A stretch of DNA of 64,000 bases, from positions 62,001-126,000 of the forward strand of contig MCFL01000052.1 in NCBI GenBank assembly GCA_002102555.1, in the 5' to 3' direction. Both the position numbers and the translations under genes were made by a program. Below the pieces are notes generated by a model, which was not told where the DNA came from, did not search any database, and saw only the letters and a list, made by a program, of their open reading frames with translations. The stretch is from Catenaria anguillulae PL171 (Eukaryota; Blastocladiomycota; Blastocladiomycetes; Blastocladiales; Catenariaceae). Shown piece after piece: positions 21,486 to 33,200 of this stretch (position 1 is the stretch's first letter; every line of letters begins with the position of its first letter).

Positions 21486-23576
21486 ATGGACGCACAAGAC
21501 TCTCCGCAATATCGTGAAGCTTTTTGCATGCCGCACCATGTATGCGACTTGATTCTTGCATACACTGTCCGCCTCGCCGCCGTCCAGTTTGGGAACGTGA
21601 AGATCGCGTCCCCTCATGATGCCGACTTGGACGACAGCACTGCAGAGGACGACGACGACGACGATTCGATCGACTTGATTGAAGCATGCCTCATGGTGGC
21701 TCCAGATCTGCCACTTGCCCAGCAAACTGTCCTGTACCATCATCCAGATTTTGATGTTGTCGAAATGTGCGTGCAAGGTGCGCTTGTCATGGTCAAGACA
21801 TGGTTTATGTTGGCGTACGTGCTTCAATACATTCTTCTTGCAACAGTTCAACGCGTTTAAAAAAATGAGATGTTTACAAATCCATCTGTTCTTTGAGCAT
21901 GTAGGAACCGAACCCAAACCCGCGTGCCCGCATCGACCATCGTCGACGGCATCACCGCAGCCTCCGCCAACGGCCACGTTCATATCCTTGAGTGGCTCCA
22001 CCGCTGCTCCGGACGCCGCCTGATATATTCTCACCAGGCCATGGACGAAGCGAGTGCCGCCGGGCACGTCGACGTGCTTCAATGGTGGCTCGACTCTGGC
22101 CTCAAGCTGCGCTACACATATCATGCCATCGATGGCGCAAGTGGCAACGGCGAGGTTGATGCATTAGTGTGGTGGGTTGCGTCCGGTCTCGAGCTCAAGC
22201 ATTCTGAGCAAGCCCTGGATTCAGCCAGTGCCGAAGGGCGAATTGAGTCCTTACAGTGGCTGCTAGAGCACCGGTTTGATCTGGAACCGGAATACTCGGC
22301 AGCCGCCTTGCACGATGCCACGGCGGTGGGAAACATTGCTGTGCTCGAGTGGTGGAAGGAATCAGGGTGGGAACTCAAGTTTGACTCGGAGCGTATCGTT
22401 TCGCTTTGCATCGTGTACGGGCACGCACACTGCCTTGAATGGTGGGTAGAGGCATTGGACGGCCGTGGTGTTCAACCAGGTTTGGCTCGTGATTTTGATG
22501 ACGGCAGCGAAGCTGTCATGTGCTCGCTTGACGAGTACTGGGCGTTTTTGCGGTGGCGGCAAGATCGAGGTTACAAAGTCACTCCCAGCATGTACAACAA
22601 TGTGATTGCGTTGGCGGCTGAGGAGGGCCGATTGGATGTGCTCAAGTGGTGGGCAGACGCCGAGCCCGATCTGCGCGAACGGTGTGGAGTGGTGATGGGT
22701 GCTGCTTCTGCCACCGGCCAGCTTGAAGTGATTGAGTGGTTGGCTGGCTGCTTGGATGAGCTCGGCGTCAAGGATTGGGTCAACGATTGTGACATGTTGA
22801 TCGACGCGGCCAGTTCCCGCGGCCACGTCAATGTCTTGGGGTGGTGGAAGCAGAGGGGATTGGACCTCAAGTACACGCACCTTGCCATCGACGACGCTTG
22901 CGCCAATGGGCACCTCGATGTCATGAAATGGTGGTCCGAATCCGGCGTCGAGTGCCGTTACACTGGTCGCTGCGTTGACAAGGCTGCCGGCGGCGGCCAC
23001 ATTGAGATCCTTCGCTGGCTTCACGAACAACCGTCCACAGCCCCTCTTCATTTCCCACAAGATTACACTTGTGACGCCATGGACTCTGCCTCCTGCGCTG
23101 GTTACGTTGCCCCGTTGCAGTTCTTTCTCGACAGCGGGCACCCGCTCAAGTACACACAACAAGCCATGGACGAGGCTTCCAAAATGGGCTTCACGCACGT
23201 CCTGGACTGGTGGTTACAGCACAAGGACAAGTTGGCGCTCAAGTTTTCGGGCTTGGCCATCGATTCCGACTGGATCACGATCCCAATCCTCGAGTGGTGG
23301 AACAAGTCGGCGCTTGGGCTTTCGTTGGACATTTTCCTCGACTCCGCGACGTATGCAAGAAGCCTGACACCATCCATTCTTGCCTGGGTTCGAAGCAACG
23401 GGTATCAGGTCGAGGCTGATGACGTGAGTTTGAAGATGATCGGTGGCAATGGCCGTTTTGACTTGGTTGAGTACGTTGTGGAGGAGGTCGGGATTCGGCC
23501 GTCCCTCGCTGTGGTAGAATACCTGAAATACGATGGGAACAATTACATCGCGGATTGGCTGAGGGACAGGATGTAG
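21486..23576 (+). CDS. Tandem WW-type ankyrin-like repeat protein
   Basis: Exons to 21814 and 21905-23576 join across a 90-bp GTACGT...TGTAG intron. From the ATG at 21486 the protein has 666 residues; an in-frame ATG at 21303 would add 61. The N-terminus (CMPHHVCDLILAYTVRLAA) resembles an F-box-like leader, followed by an acidic stretch. The rest is about a dozen repeats of roughly 33 residues with the core GH-[VL]-D-V-L-x-WW-x-x-S-G-L-x-L-K-Y-[ST]-x-x-A-[MI]-D-x-A-S. This is an ankyrin-type helix-turn-helix pattern in which a Trp pair replaces the usual Leu-Leu. Such repeats are recalled as expanded in Blastocladiomycota. Protein binding is the expected role; partners are unknown. Confidence 0.85.
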
Positions 23577-23975
23577 ATTGTAGATCGGATGTGGTCTAGG
23601 CGGAGCGCTGAGCTCGTTAACTTGAATGCTTGTCTATTCTAATTCTGGGCGACTGTTTGAATGAAAAAAGACACACTCACGACAGCCACTGGAATCGACC
23701 ATCTTCCAGCGAAACTGGAAAGTAAATAAAAGATCGAAGAAATTCGAACTCTAATCATGCCAAGTCTCGTGGAATGGTATGCCAATCCCCGCCCTCGCTC
23801 CATGGCTCGTATGTAGTATGCCCGTGACGACCGTGATCGTGGCCGTCCACGTGGGCCTGGCTCGTATGCGGGTGGCCGGTCGCGGGAAACTCGATCGCGG
23901 GTCCAGGTGTCTTACCCATTGTCATTATGCGAGTTTCGGCGGTGGCGGCCGTCACTCAAGTCTGCGGGTCGATGT
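23577..23975. other. Convergent spacer
   Basis: This lies between the ankyrin-like gene and the last exon of the broken family member on the minus strand. A minus-strand His-rich ORF at 23755-23955 may be residual sequence. Nothing is assigned. Confidence 0.35.
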
Positions 23976-25319
23976 TCATCGAATGACGTCTGGTCGGTAC
24001 ACATTGCCATTATTTTCAGGCCGGTATACGTCAAACTGCGGGTCGGGGCGGTACATGTCCGTGGACGAGGGTGGCAAGCGATATCCCGTGGGTTGGCCGG
24101 GGCGTTGTGGCAGCTCAATGGACGGTCGGCGGGATGACCTCGGAGATGGTTGCCGGCGCCGAGGAGGAAGTGAATCAGGAAGGTACGTGTCCATGTCGCC
24201 ATAAACCTCCGGCTGAGTCATGAGTTTTGTGAGCCAGTCGAAGTGGAGTTCTGCATGAAGGGCACAACAAAGTGATGAGCAAAGCAGCTCAAAAACGACC
24301 AGGCAAACAATCATGGACCAGGCCGCATGTCAATGCAAACTTTGCCCGCCACAATCTACTTCCACCGACTGGGCTCATACCCTTGAACGGCGAAAATGCA
24401 CAGTTGCAAGAAGACGGCGTCCAGCTGCCTTTTGCGGCTCTGAACCAGCTACCTGGAAAACTGTGACGGGTCGTTGCTGTGACAGTATGAACTTCGTCAT
24501 CGAACTCCAGGTGTGGGTACCCGATATCGAGCCGGTCGGAAATCACGGCGACCGAATGGCGTTTGACATGGACTCGCGTAATCGGCGAGTTCGCCGATGA
24601 ATGGGGCAAACGTCTTCTTGAGGTGCTCAATGGACAAAGTGCCATCTACGCAATACGTATGCAAATCGCCAGTGACAGAACAGAAACCGAGATGCAGACA
24701 TGGCCGGCGTACCTAAACAGTCATCCCTTCCATTGCTGGCAGATGCTGGCTTCGAAGAAATGAGCGGTGCCAGCCCTAAATGATTCACTGCATCTTGTAC
24801 CCTTGGCGCCAACTTGGGATCCGCTGAGAGTAGAATGTGCGGCAGGTAGTAATGTGCGGCCCTTGTTGCCAGATCCTGTTTCCGCCCCTGCCCGTCGCAT
24901 CGAATGACGGAACCATCGGCCGTGACCAACTCGGACAAGGCGAGTTCCACGTTGTAGTGGTCGGCCCTTTGGTGGTCGTGACCGTAGTGGACGCGTTCGT
25001 GAATCACGGCCGGCTTGGGGCAAGCCGATTGGACGCAGAATGCACTCGAGGTAATGATAGATGGCGACAAGCTTGCGCACGTGTCCCTCAAGTTCCGGAT
25101 ATCGAGAGGTGAGTCGGCTGCGTGCGTTCCAGTGGTGCCGGAGAAAGTGGGCAGGACCCCGTCGTCCAACTGCAAGGGTGAATCATGCACGTGCGCATCA
25201 ACGCATCAATCGAGTGAGACGGGCGTGTCGACGCATGAGTGAGTTGGAGGAATCCAGACGCAAGGCGTACCTCCGCCGCCGAGACGTGTTTCGCATGGGC
25301 ACAGGTAGATGAGGACCAT
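23976..25319 (-). pseudogene. Broken CPC-cap / dsRBM-like family member
   Basis: Exon 1 (25319-25271) encodes MVLIYLCPCETRLGGG and ends in phase 1 at GTACGC, exactly as in the intact members. Exon 2 starts at 25169 and reads AHFLRHHWNARSRLTSRYPELEGHV, then, after a one-base frame change near 25015, VIRCDGQGRKQDLATRAAHYYLPHILL. After the next intron (GTACGC...GCGTAG) come RLDIGYPHLEF and VTATT, then in a third frame AVFLQLCIFAVQGYEPSRWK, an in-frame TAG, and IVAGKVCID. The last exon begins ELHFDWL and encodes a short Arg/Ser/Pro-rich tail ending at 23976. Every segment of the family is present in order. At least three frame changes plus one nonsense codon indicate a pseudogene or poor consensus. 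Confidence 0.7.
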
Positions 25320-26449
25320 CCTTGGCAGCGCGTCCGCAATCGAGTCTCCATCGCTTCCAAGTGTTGGAGGGAGCCAAGACGAGGAGTGATCTCCAAGGCA
25401 CCGGTGGTGCGCCAGCATGGATTTGAAATCGTGGTTGGCCACAGGTAAGGGCGCAAGTCGATAGATTCGAGTGCGATTCTTCAAGTGCGGGCAGTATCCA
25501 AGGGTTGAATCCGTGCATTCATGAGCTGGAGTGAATCCCAAAAATTTCATGATCACGATTTTCCAGTTGGTGGCAAAACTGCTGTTCGTAGAATGCGAGT
25601 AGAAGCATTGTGAAAGCTTCGAAGAGCGATAGGGGGACCGTCCTTCCCCTACGTCTGTTGTTGGTCTGTTGTTTTCGTCCATGTCCTTCTCACAATCTCA
25701 AGACGGGCTGCCGACTTCATTTCCATATTGGGGTTGTTTTCATGAGGAAGCACGGGCTGTGAAAACGTCTACATGGTGACCAAATTCGCGCCGGTTCAAC
25801 CAAGGTTGTTGCTGCGCCAACGCACCCATTCCCCGCTGAGGCAACCGCACAGATCAGATACTACTCGGTCGCCTGCGCGGCCTCGCCCTTCTCTTCACCC
25901 ACACCACTGACATGCGTCTGGCACGATCATCCAATGCTGCCTGTAGCCTTCCGATTGTCCTTATCGGCAGGCCCCCGCCTGTCCCGAGTCACACTCGAGC
26001 CAGGTATCGCCGGGGCCTCATGAACCCCACACAATCCTGGCCCACACCTCCAAAACACACTCACACACAAAAAGGATCCAACACAGCGACGTGTATTCAT
26101 TGCGCCTCGCACTCAAGACGGCAGCGCATTGAAGCGCACGTCACAACAGGCGAGTCGGTAGAGATCCACCAAACGACGACGAAATTCACGGGCACGAAGC
26201 CAGCCAGATGAAGGGAAAAAAGGCGGGAAAGAAATCAAAAAGCTTGGGAGAAACAATTGGAAAAACATTGAATGAGGGAGACGACACCAAGTGCTTGGAC
26301 TTGGACAGAATGTCCAGGGACCTCGAAGATGCGTCACTTGGGTTGGCGAGAGCAAAAACGAAAAAAAAAGGGATGAAGCGAAAGGAGGAACCAAACAGCT
26401 TGGACTTGATAAATATGGCACGATCCAAGATCCAATCATGGCAACGGGC
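25320..26449. other. Spacer between tandem family members
   Basis: ORFs on both strands lack recognisable features. The part above 25319 is the upstream region of the broken family member. The part near 26200-26449 is the 3' flank of the next gene, where a Lys-rich plus-strand ORF (26208-26453) is judged spurious. Confidence 0.3.
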
Positions 26450-27325
26450 TTAGACATCGACGATCACGAGCGCAGTCACCCTGCGCACGGCCACATCCTC
26501 GTCACGATCGCGAATGAGCTTTTCGACCTCGGTGCGGCCCATGCCGAACTTGACCCTTGCCGTCCACAGGTCTGGGTGACTGAAGCTATCCATGGTCATA
26601 AACGATGATCCGCCGCGACGGTCCCGATCGCCCCTATCCCTGTCCCTATCCCTGCGCCCGCCGGGCAATACCGACACACCGAGCTTATCCCTGATCTTCT
26701 TTGGCGGAATCACAACCAAGGCATTCGTCTTTCCCAGCTGCTTTTGCCGCTCGATAAACACATGCATGCGCATGGCTTCGATTGGGTCGGCCACCCACAT
26801 TTCCATGAGCTTGTGCTTTGCAAAGATGCGCCGCAAGTCCGGGTCGAGCGTGGCAAGTGCATTCTTGATCTGATCGGCCGTTGGGCGGCGGAACCTAGGT
26901 GCACGCGGCGGCGGTGTCGGACTACGGTTGCGCGGCGGCGAGTAAGTTGCGTCTCGCCGGGCACGACGGTCACGGTATCTGTCGCGGTCGCGGCCACCAC
27001 GGCCACGCGACCGGGACCGCGAGCGAGACCGCCGGTCTCGAGTGGTGCGAGTGCGTGACCCGGACCGGCTGCGAGAGGCACGGTCGTCGCCTCGAGCGCG
27101 GGACCGCGACCGAGAGCGCGAGGGCGTGCGAGACCGGCCATGTGCAGACACGAGTGGCTGGTCAACGTCCATTGAGCTGCCGCCGTGGGCCGTCGAGCGG
27201 GGCAGTGTGGCACGCAGGTCGTGAACCTGGTCATCGCCGTGGCGGTCGGGCTGAGCCTGGTGGTGGTGCTCCGTGGGCGACATGGGCTCGGCGTGCCCGT
27301 TGCCGTTGTATTGGTGGTCATCCAT
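26450..27325 (-). CDS. Short RS-rich family member lacking the dsRBM-like N-terminus
   Basis: From the ATG at 27325 the ORF encodes 291 residues. Residues 20-60 are His/Asp-rich. Residues about 65-140 are dense in RS/SR/RD dipeptides. The C-terminal 140 residues form the family's terminal module: FAKHKLMEMWVADPIEAMRMHVF, a VVIPPKK strand region, then EDVAVRRVTALVIVDV at the very end. This matches HPMVSMWVKDP...AVRRVTARVLL in the 44.3-46.5 kb gene. No CPC cap or dsRBM-like repeat lies in the 500 bp upstream before the neighbouring gene ends. The protein therefore corresponds to the last exon of its relatives alone. The frame is open further upstream without an ATG. RS domains mark nuclear RNA-processing proteins. 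Confidence 0.72.
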   Translation of the reverse strand: MDDHQYNGNGHAEPMSPTEHHHQAQPDRHGDDQVHDLRATLPRSTAHGGSSMDVDQPLVSAHGRSRTPSRSRSRSRARGDDRASRSRSGSRTRTTRDRRSRSRSRSRGRGGRDRDRYRDRRARRDATYSPPRNRSPTPPPRAPRFRRPTADQIKNALATLDPDLRRIFAKHKLMEMWVADPIEAMRMHVFIERQKQLGKTNALVVIPPKKIRDKLGVSVLPGGRRDRDRDRGDRDRRGGSSFMTMDSFSHPDLWTARVKFGMGRTEVEKLIRDRDEDVAVRRVTALVIVDV

Positions 27326-27825
27326 TGTTACTTGGCATATAGGGAGATAGGTCAATACATGGATCTTGGGCAATTGAACGCCGTCAGGAAGGACGTTGAT
27401 GATTGATGACACCTGGAAGCACTCAGCTTCGGTTGACAGATCGGCGTCCCTTGACAGTGCCCTCAGATTTTGCCTTGCTCTGTCGCTGCCTCCACCTCCA
27501 AGGACCGAGTCAAAAGCTGTCCACGCATGCATAATTCAAACTAATGTAAATACGGTACTCTGCGTGAGGAAAGACAAAAGGAAAGAGCAACAGCCACGGC
27601 TGAGTTGCCGCGCATCACAATTATAAGGTTGTCGTCGGGGGGAAAGCGAGGAAGAAAGAAAACGGAAATCAAATGCCAGCAAATGTCAAGATTGTCCAAG
27701 ATGCAAGATGCAGGAAAAGCGACAGCCGGAAGCTAAGCTTTCGGTGGCAAGCGAGAAAACCACAAACAGCATCAAAGATCAAGAGACAACGTCCTAAACA
27801 AAAAGCGAACGGGGGGAAATAACAA
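27326..27825. other. Spacer between tandem minus-strand genes
   Basis: This is the 3' flank of the 27.8-29.7 kb gene and the upstream region of the 26.4-27.3 kb gene, A-rich around 27540-27820. No dsRBM-like exon is visible here, supporting a truncated downstream copy. Confidence 0.4.
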
Positions 27826-29743
27826 TCAATTCTCCAAGCCAACAATGACCTTGGCCGTCGCCAATCGCACTGCTACCTCGCGGTCCTTGGACCTCCCTTC
27901 CCGGTAAAACATGCGATCGCCGTTGCCCAGCTTGACTGCGACACCAGCCACGTACTCGCCATCACGTTCCTTGACCTTGACCTGCACCGCCTGGCTGGTC
28001 AAGCTGAACACAAACATCTTTGCCGCAGCCTCTGGGTCCTCGACCCACTGCTGCACCATGGCATTGGCCTCCAACGCCTGCCGAATCGGCACGGCACTGT
28101 CAATCATGGCCAACGCGCGATCATACTTTTCGGGATCCTGCGGCACACGCACTTCAACAACCATGCTGCTCGAGTTTGCCGGCGACCCGACCGACCCGCG
28201 CCGGCGCGACGACTTGTCCCTTGACCTGGACCGCGACCGTGACCTGCGGCGGTCCCTGGACCTACTCCTGGACCGTGAATCACGGCGCGACCTGCGGCGA
28301 TCCCTCGACCTCGACCGCGACCGCGACCGGCTTCGCGACCTGCTCCGCGAACTGCGGCGCGACTTGCGGCGGCGGTCACGCGACCTCGACCTGGACCGCG
28401 ACCGCGACCGCGAATCACGGCGCGACCGGCGGCGCGACCGACTGCGGGACCGCGACGAGGACCGACGACGAGAACGGCGCGACCGCGAACGAGACCGCGA
28501 ACGAGACCGGGAGTCACGGCGGCGAGAGCGCCGGTCGCGCGAACGCGAACGAGAACGGCTGCGCGAGCGTGACCTCCGCCGGGCGGGGACGATCGGCGCG
28601 CGGTTCACCATCCAGGCCGGGCGGGCGGCAAACGAGAGAGCTTTAAAGTCCACCTCTGTGTGATAAGCAAGCGGGGGCGTGGTCACGTCAGACTAGCCAT
28701 GACGTAAGGGCCTTCGAAATCGAACGTACCGGTGTTCAAATCCACCTTGAGGGACCCATCGGCAATCTGAGCCCACACACTCGGCTCGTATCCCTGCACG
28801 GCCAAAATCACCAAATGCAACAAGGCTGCTTCGCGCGCATCCGTGACTTGCGGCCCATGGCCGCAGCAAATGACGTTGGCCGACGTGGCCGTGGTTTGCC
28901 ACTTGCCGCCGTCTTGCGTAAAGAAGCCGAGGAACGGGTAGGCGATTTTCAAACGATGGATCATGAACATGGGCGAGTGACGGTTCAAGTCAAAGCCCTT
29001 GTCGCGCAACTTGAAGATCTCGTCCTTGTACGTGTGGCATAGGTTGGCCGTGGTATAGAGCACATCGGGAGCGGCTAAAGACCACACATTCAAAAGTTGG
29101 CGGCTGCAAGCACAAGGCAAACAACTAAACGTGCACCAGTGAGAGCGTACGCAAAAACTCTTTCCGATCTGCCATGGGCTCTGGCTGCGAAATAATCGCC
29201 GGCGGCAACTCGAGCGCATCCACCTGCGCCTGCACGGCTTCGGGCAACGGCACACGACCCGAAATCAGAATCAACAAGGCATGCATCTTGGCCGACCGCT
29301 TGGCCAGCTCCTCTTCGGCTCCCTGGCCGAGGCATTGGATCGAACCAGCAGCTTCCGACAGCGTGAGTTGTGCATCGAACCCAGTGGCTGCGCGCACACA
29401 TGCCATGGAAATGAGCTGGGATTCTGGGACACCTGCGGGCCACAGACGGCGAAGCAGGTAGTCGATGGCTTGGACCTTGTAAATATGGCGATCGAGTTCG
29501 GGAAAGCGGGAAACGATGCGGGCAATGTCCATCCAGTGGAAGGTGGCGAGGAAGGACGGGTTGATCTTGGACGCTGGGTCTTGCACTGCAAGTCCTGTGG
29601 AACAGTGACACGGTCGACTAAATCAGTCGCTGCTGCACGTCCAGCGGCCAAGCCATGCGAAACATGCACGATCGATCGAACGTACCACCCTGGGACTCGC
29701 ATGGGCAAATGTACGGCGCAGGGGCCGGGATTGCCTCATCCAT
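27826..29743 (-). CDS. CPC-cap / two dsRBM-like modules / RS domain protein (complete family member)
   Basis: Four exons (29743-29686, 29594-29151, 29074-28730, 28655-27826) join in phase 1 throughout to 558 residues. Exon 1 holds the cap APYICPCESQ (CPC at 13-15). Module 1 (about 25-140) has HWMDIARIVSRFPELDRHI and ends CLGQGAEEELAKRSAKMHALL. Module 2 (about 190-270) has RLKIAYPFLGFF, WQTTATSANVICCGHG and AREAALLHLVILAVQG. Residues about 300-445 are almost pure RS/SR/RD. The C-terminal module contains NAMVQQWVEDPEAAAKMFVF and ends EGRSKDREVAVRLATAKVIVGL, which closely fits the dsRBM second helix. Introns use GTACGT or GTACGC donors. RNA binding in the nucleus is inferred from fold-like pattern and RS content only. 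Confidence 0.82.
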
Positions 29744-30238
29744 TTTGGTCCACTGTCAGAGTCGGGCAGCTGGCGGGATGTGATCGCCGGATGTGTTGCA
29801 GACGGTCACGGTGGACGGAGGCCGGATAAAGGATGGAGCTGGCAAGCAAATACGAGAAATGCAGCCGGTGTCAGCGGACAGGTGACAATGGTTGCATTGG
29901 ACTGACTGCGTGCCTCGAATCATCGTCAAAGCATTATTGTGATCGTCAAGCGCACGTGACGGCCGCGGGTGGCCGTGAATGTGAACTTGGCTGTTCGTCA
30001 CGACCAAGTCAGCACAAAGTCGCGGCAGCTCGTTCCGGCGACCGCGCGTGCAATAATGCGAGAAAGCGAGGCCCAGGGAGGATGACAAGCAAGGACATAT
30101 CAGTTGCGAAGCAAAAATGGACGTGTATCTTTGCAGGGTAAGCAACAACGTAGTATGGATACATGAGGCAATCTAGCAAGTTACCGAATCAAATTGGTGA
30201 CAACAGCAAGCAAGGTCAGTCCCACCCAGTCGCTTTGC
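29744..30238. other. Spacer upstream of the family gene, 3' of the Tmc-like gene
   Basis: No coding signal on either strand. It should contain the promoter of the gene starting at 29743 and the terminator region of the gene ending at 30239. Confidence 0.4.
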
Positions 30239-33200
30239 TCACTTGCTGGTTGCCTCTTCGTCATCCGACTTCATGAACAGCATGAGTCCACCCGTTTCGA
30301 TGAGCTTGCCAACCTCGGGCACATCCCGCATGTGCTCGCTGCCAATCAAGAACATAAGCCCAATGATGGCCTCTGTGCGATTCAGCATCCTCTTGACGGC
30401 CACCTTATAGAAGACGTATCCCACGGCGCCGAAAACAGCCAGCGTGAGCACAAACATGCCCACGCACATGGAAATCAGATTCGCTACTTCGCGATGGACC
30501 TGAGCCAGAGTGAGCGCATTAACCTCTTGGACACGCTGGATCACGTCCTGGGCGACGGCTCGGCCATACAACCAAGTCTTGTATGCTCGTGTACTCGTGT
30601 CGACGGGCGACGTGCTGGTGGCGGGGCCCTGTGAGCTGAATTGAAGGGCGAGGTGATCGCAATTTATGTTGACAACGGAAGTCAGCAGGTCCGCTTCGGC
30701 TTCCAAAGACATTGTTGCTAGTGCGCGAGTAAATCCCACGTCGGGTATATCCGACGCTGCTGGGCAGGATGCGGCCAGTGTGCAGTTGCGCGGGTAGATG
30801 GTTGAGTTGGGAAAGAGTAGATAGATGGTTGCGCTGATAGTCTCGAGCTTTTCATGCTCCAAGCCAATGTCTCGCACATTTCCGCGAAGGGACTTGAGCA
30901 TTCCTGTTGCCGTCAAAGTACATTAGCCAGACAGCGAACAGGGAATTGATATGGATGTGAAACGCACTGGAGCTTGCTATAGAGCCGTCTGCAAAGAATG
31001 CTTCCTGCGAAAAAACCAGCCATGATTGCATTTCATACCGCCGATTCCCGGATGTCACGAGCCAGTCAATGTGCCCCTTGAGGCCAGTGCTCCTGCACGA
31101 CGCATAATCGACAGCGCCGTCAACAATGCGTCAAGAGTACGGAGGAAGAAACGCAGTCAGTAGGAAGACACGTACATAAGCGGAGCACCAAGCATCATGC
31201 AGACAAGACAGCCAATGGCAAACGCAATAGACGCAATGAGCATCTTGACCTTGAACGCGCGCTTGTTTCCCGAAGAAAGCCATGCAAATAGCGATGTGCC
31301 CGACCTGGAATGCAATGTTTGGTGCTCGTCGGTTCCGTCCAGCTCAGTGACCTCGCGAAAGGTCTCAAGGTCTTCTTCCGCTTGTGTCAGCAAAGTCGTT
31401 GCGGTTTTCTTTGGGATCTTGAGCAGCATTTGAAGCACTTGATCTTCTTGATGAAAGAATGTGTTGATGACCTGTCTTGCAATTTGTGAGTCAACCTTGC
31501 GAACACGAACCAAAGGTGACCCTTTTGGACCAAGACACGTACAAGCGAGTACACCAATACACCCAACCCAACAAGCGCAAGAATGGACCCAAACATGGAA
31601 GCGAGCATGTATGCTTCGCTCCACTCAACCAGTCGGTTGTACTCTTCGACGCTCGACTGGGCAACCATCATAATGGCATCGACAATTGCATCCAAATTCT
31701 TGGCCAGAAACGAAAGCGAGGATGATGTCCATGCTCGACTGTCGTGGCTTGTGTTTGGATCGCCATGGTTGACAACCAACGTGGCAGCTTGCATGACTCG
31801 GTTGATAACGTCAACCGACGTCAGTTCAGCCAGTGAGAAACGCTCCGTGTACATAACTTTAAAGACGGGAAAGATAATGTCTTGCACGGCAAGTGACACT
31901 TTGCGTTCAGCGACGCTGGAGAGGGAAGCATTCACGGCGGGGAGTGTTTGGTTTCGCATGCGCCAGTAGGCGGAGCGATACTCGTGGTGCAGGTTTGGCC
32001 GTGATCGTGTGAGAGCCATGGTGCGGACAGATTGGAGCGTCTCGAGCGTGTTGGATCGGAGTGTGCGGCTCGTCATGAACTCCTCGACAATGGATAGCAA
32101 TCGCTCAAAAAACAGGAGGCAATAGTAGAGCCCTATGGTGACCGCGCAAAGAAATAGTGCCGACATGATATACATGGGTATCCTCGTCCGCAATGGCCGT
32201 CCCAGTCTATCGCACAAGACTCGTCGCTGGGCGCCGCGAAATCGTGCGAGCCCCGAATCTCGTGAAGCATGGGAATCGCTGTAGTTGAGCCCTGCCACGG
32301 ACTTTTGCACGTCATTTTGATTTATCTTGGTGGTGCTCCACATGGAATTCATCGGGGAACGAGATGCCTGTTTTGCGGGAAGCGGTGCAGAGAGACCCAT
32401 CGGAGCCGGGAGATTGGGCAAGGCGGCAAACGTCGGGCGGCGACTGGTTGGTGACGAAGGTTTGTTTCCCGCACCTGGCAGTGGCGTCGGGGGTGCACTG
32501 CCGGGCATGATTGATGCACGACGCACGTCAAGACGCTGTGGAGCTCGCATTGGCCGCTGTTTCATTTCGTGCAACTCGACCTCCTCGGCTCTTTCCATAA
32601 GCTGCTCGGCGCGCAGTCCATCTGCTTGGCAACATGAAAGAAAGGAAGCGTATGCTCGGAGAACAGTCTTGTCTCGCGGACTTTTTTCGAGCAAACGACG
32701 ATAGGTGGCATCCGTTTGCACTTGGGACCGGGACAAGTCGCTGATTATCACAGCCAACTTGCTCAACGGTGCTCCGATTCGAACCGCCTCCCATGCATTT
32801 CTGACAAGGCAAAGTGCACGAAGATGGCTCTTGCGCACCTCATTATTGAGGGCATCCAACGCAGCCTTGTCAAGAACGTGCTCACCACGCGACTGAGCAG
32901 CCCGTTGCCGAGCGTACGCAACATACTTGACGGCAAGTGGAACGGATCTGCTCGAATGGTGGAGCTGTTGGATGAGAACATCTGCTGCACGCTGTCCTTC
33001 AAACCCAAAGTATTCTGCGAGATAGGTCGCTGCGAGTAAGAGTAGCAACGGGTCGGATGGGAACTCCATCAATCCACGTTCTAGGAGTTGGAGTGCCAGA
33101 ACGACTTGCACCTCGGTCGGATTGTCACGGACAAAGCGGACGCCTGCAGCGAGGAGGCTCAAAGGTGAGCTTGCGCTTCACACACGTACGAATTGGGCGA

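Noticed and set aside
23700-23760. Possible tRNA B-box-like motif (GTTCGAATT on the minus strand)
   Set aside because: No A box at proper spacing and no acceptor stem pairing; no tRNA could be supported anywhere in the window.
26208-26453. Lys-rich 81-codon plus-strand ORF
   Set aside because: It lies in the 3' flank of a minus-strand gene, has no recognisable content and is low complexity.
27911-28663. Plus-strand ORF rich in RD and DR dipeptides
   Set aside because: It is the reverse complement of the RS domain codons of the 27.8-29.7 kb gene; the minus frame carries the conserved exons.
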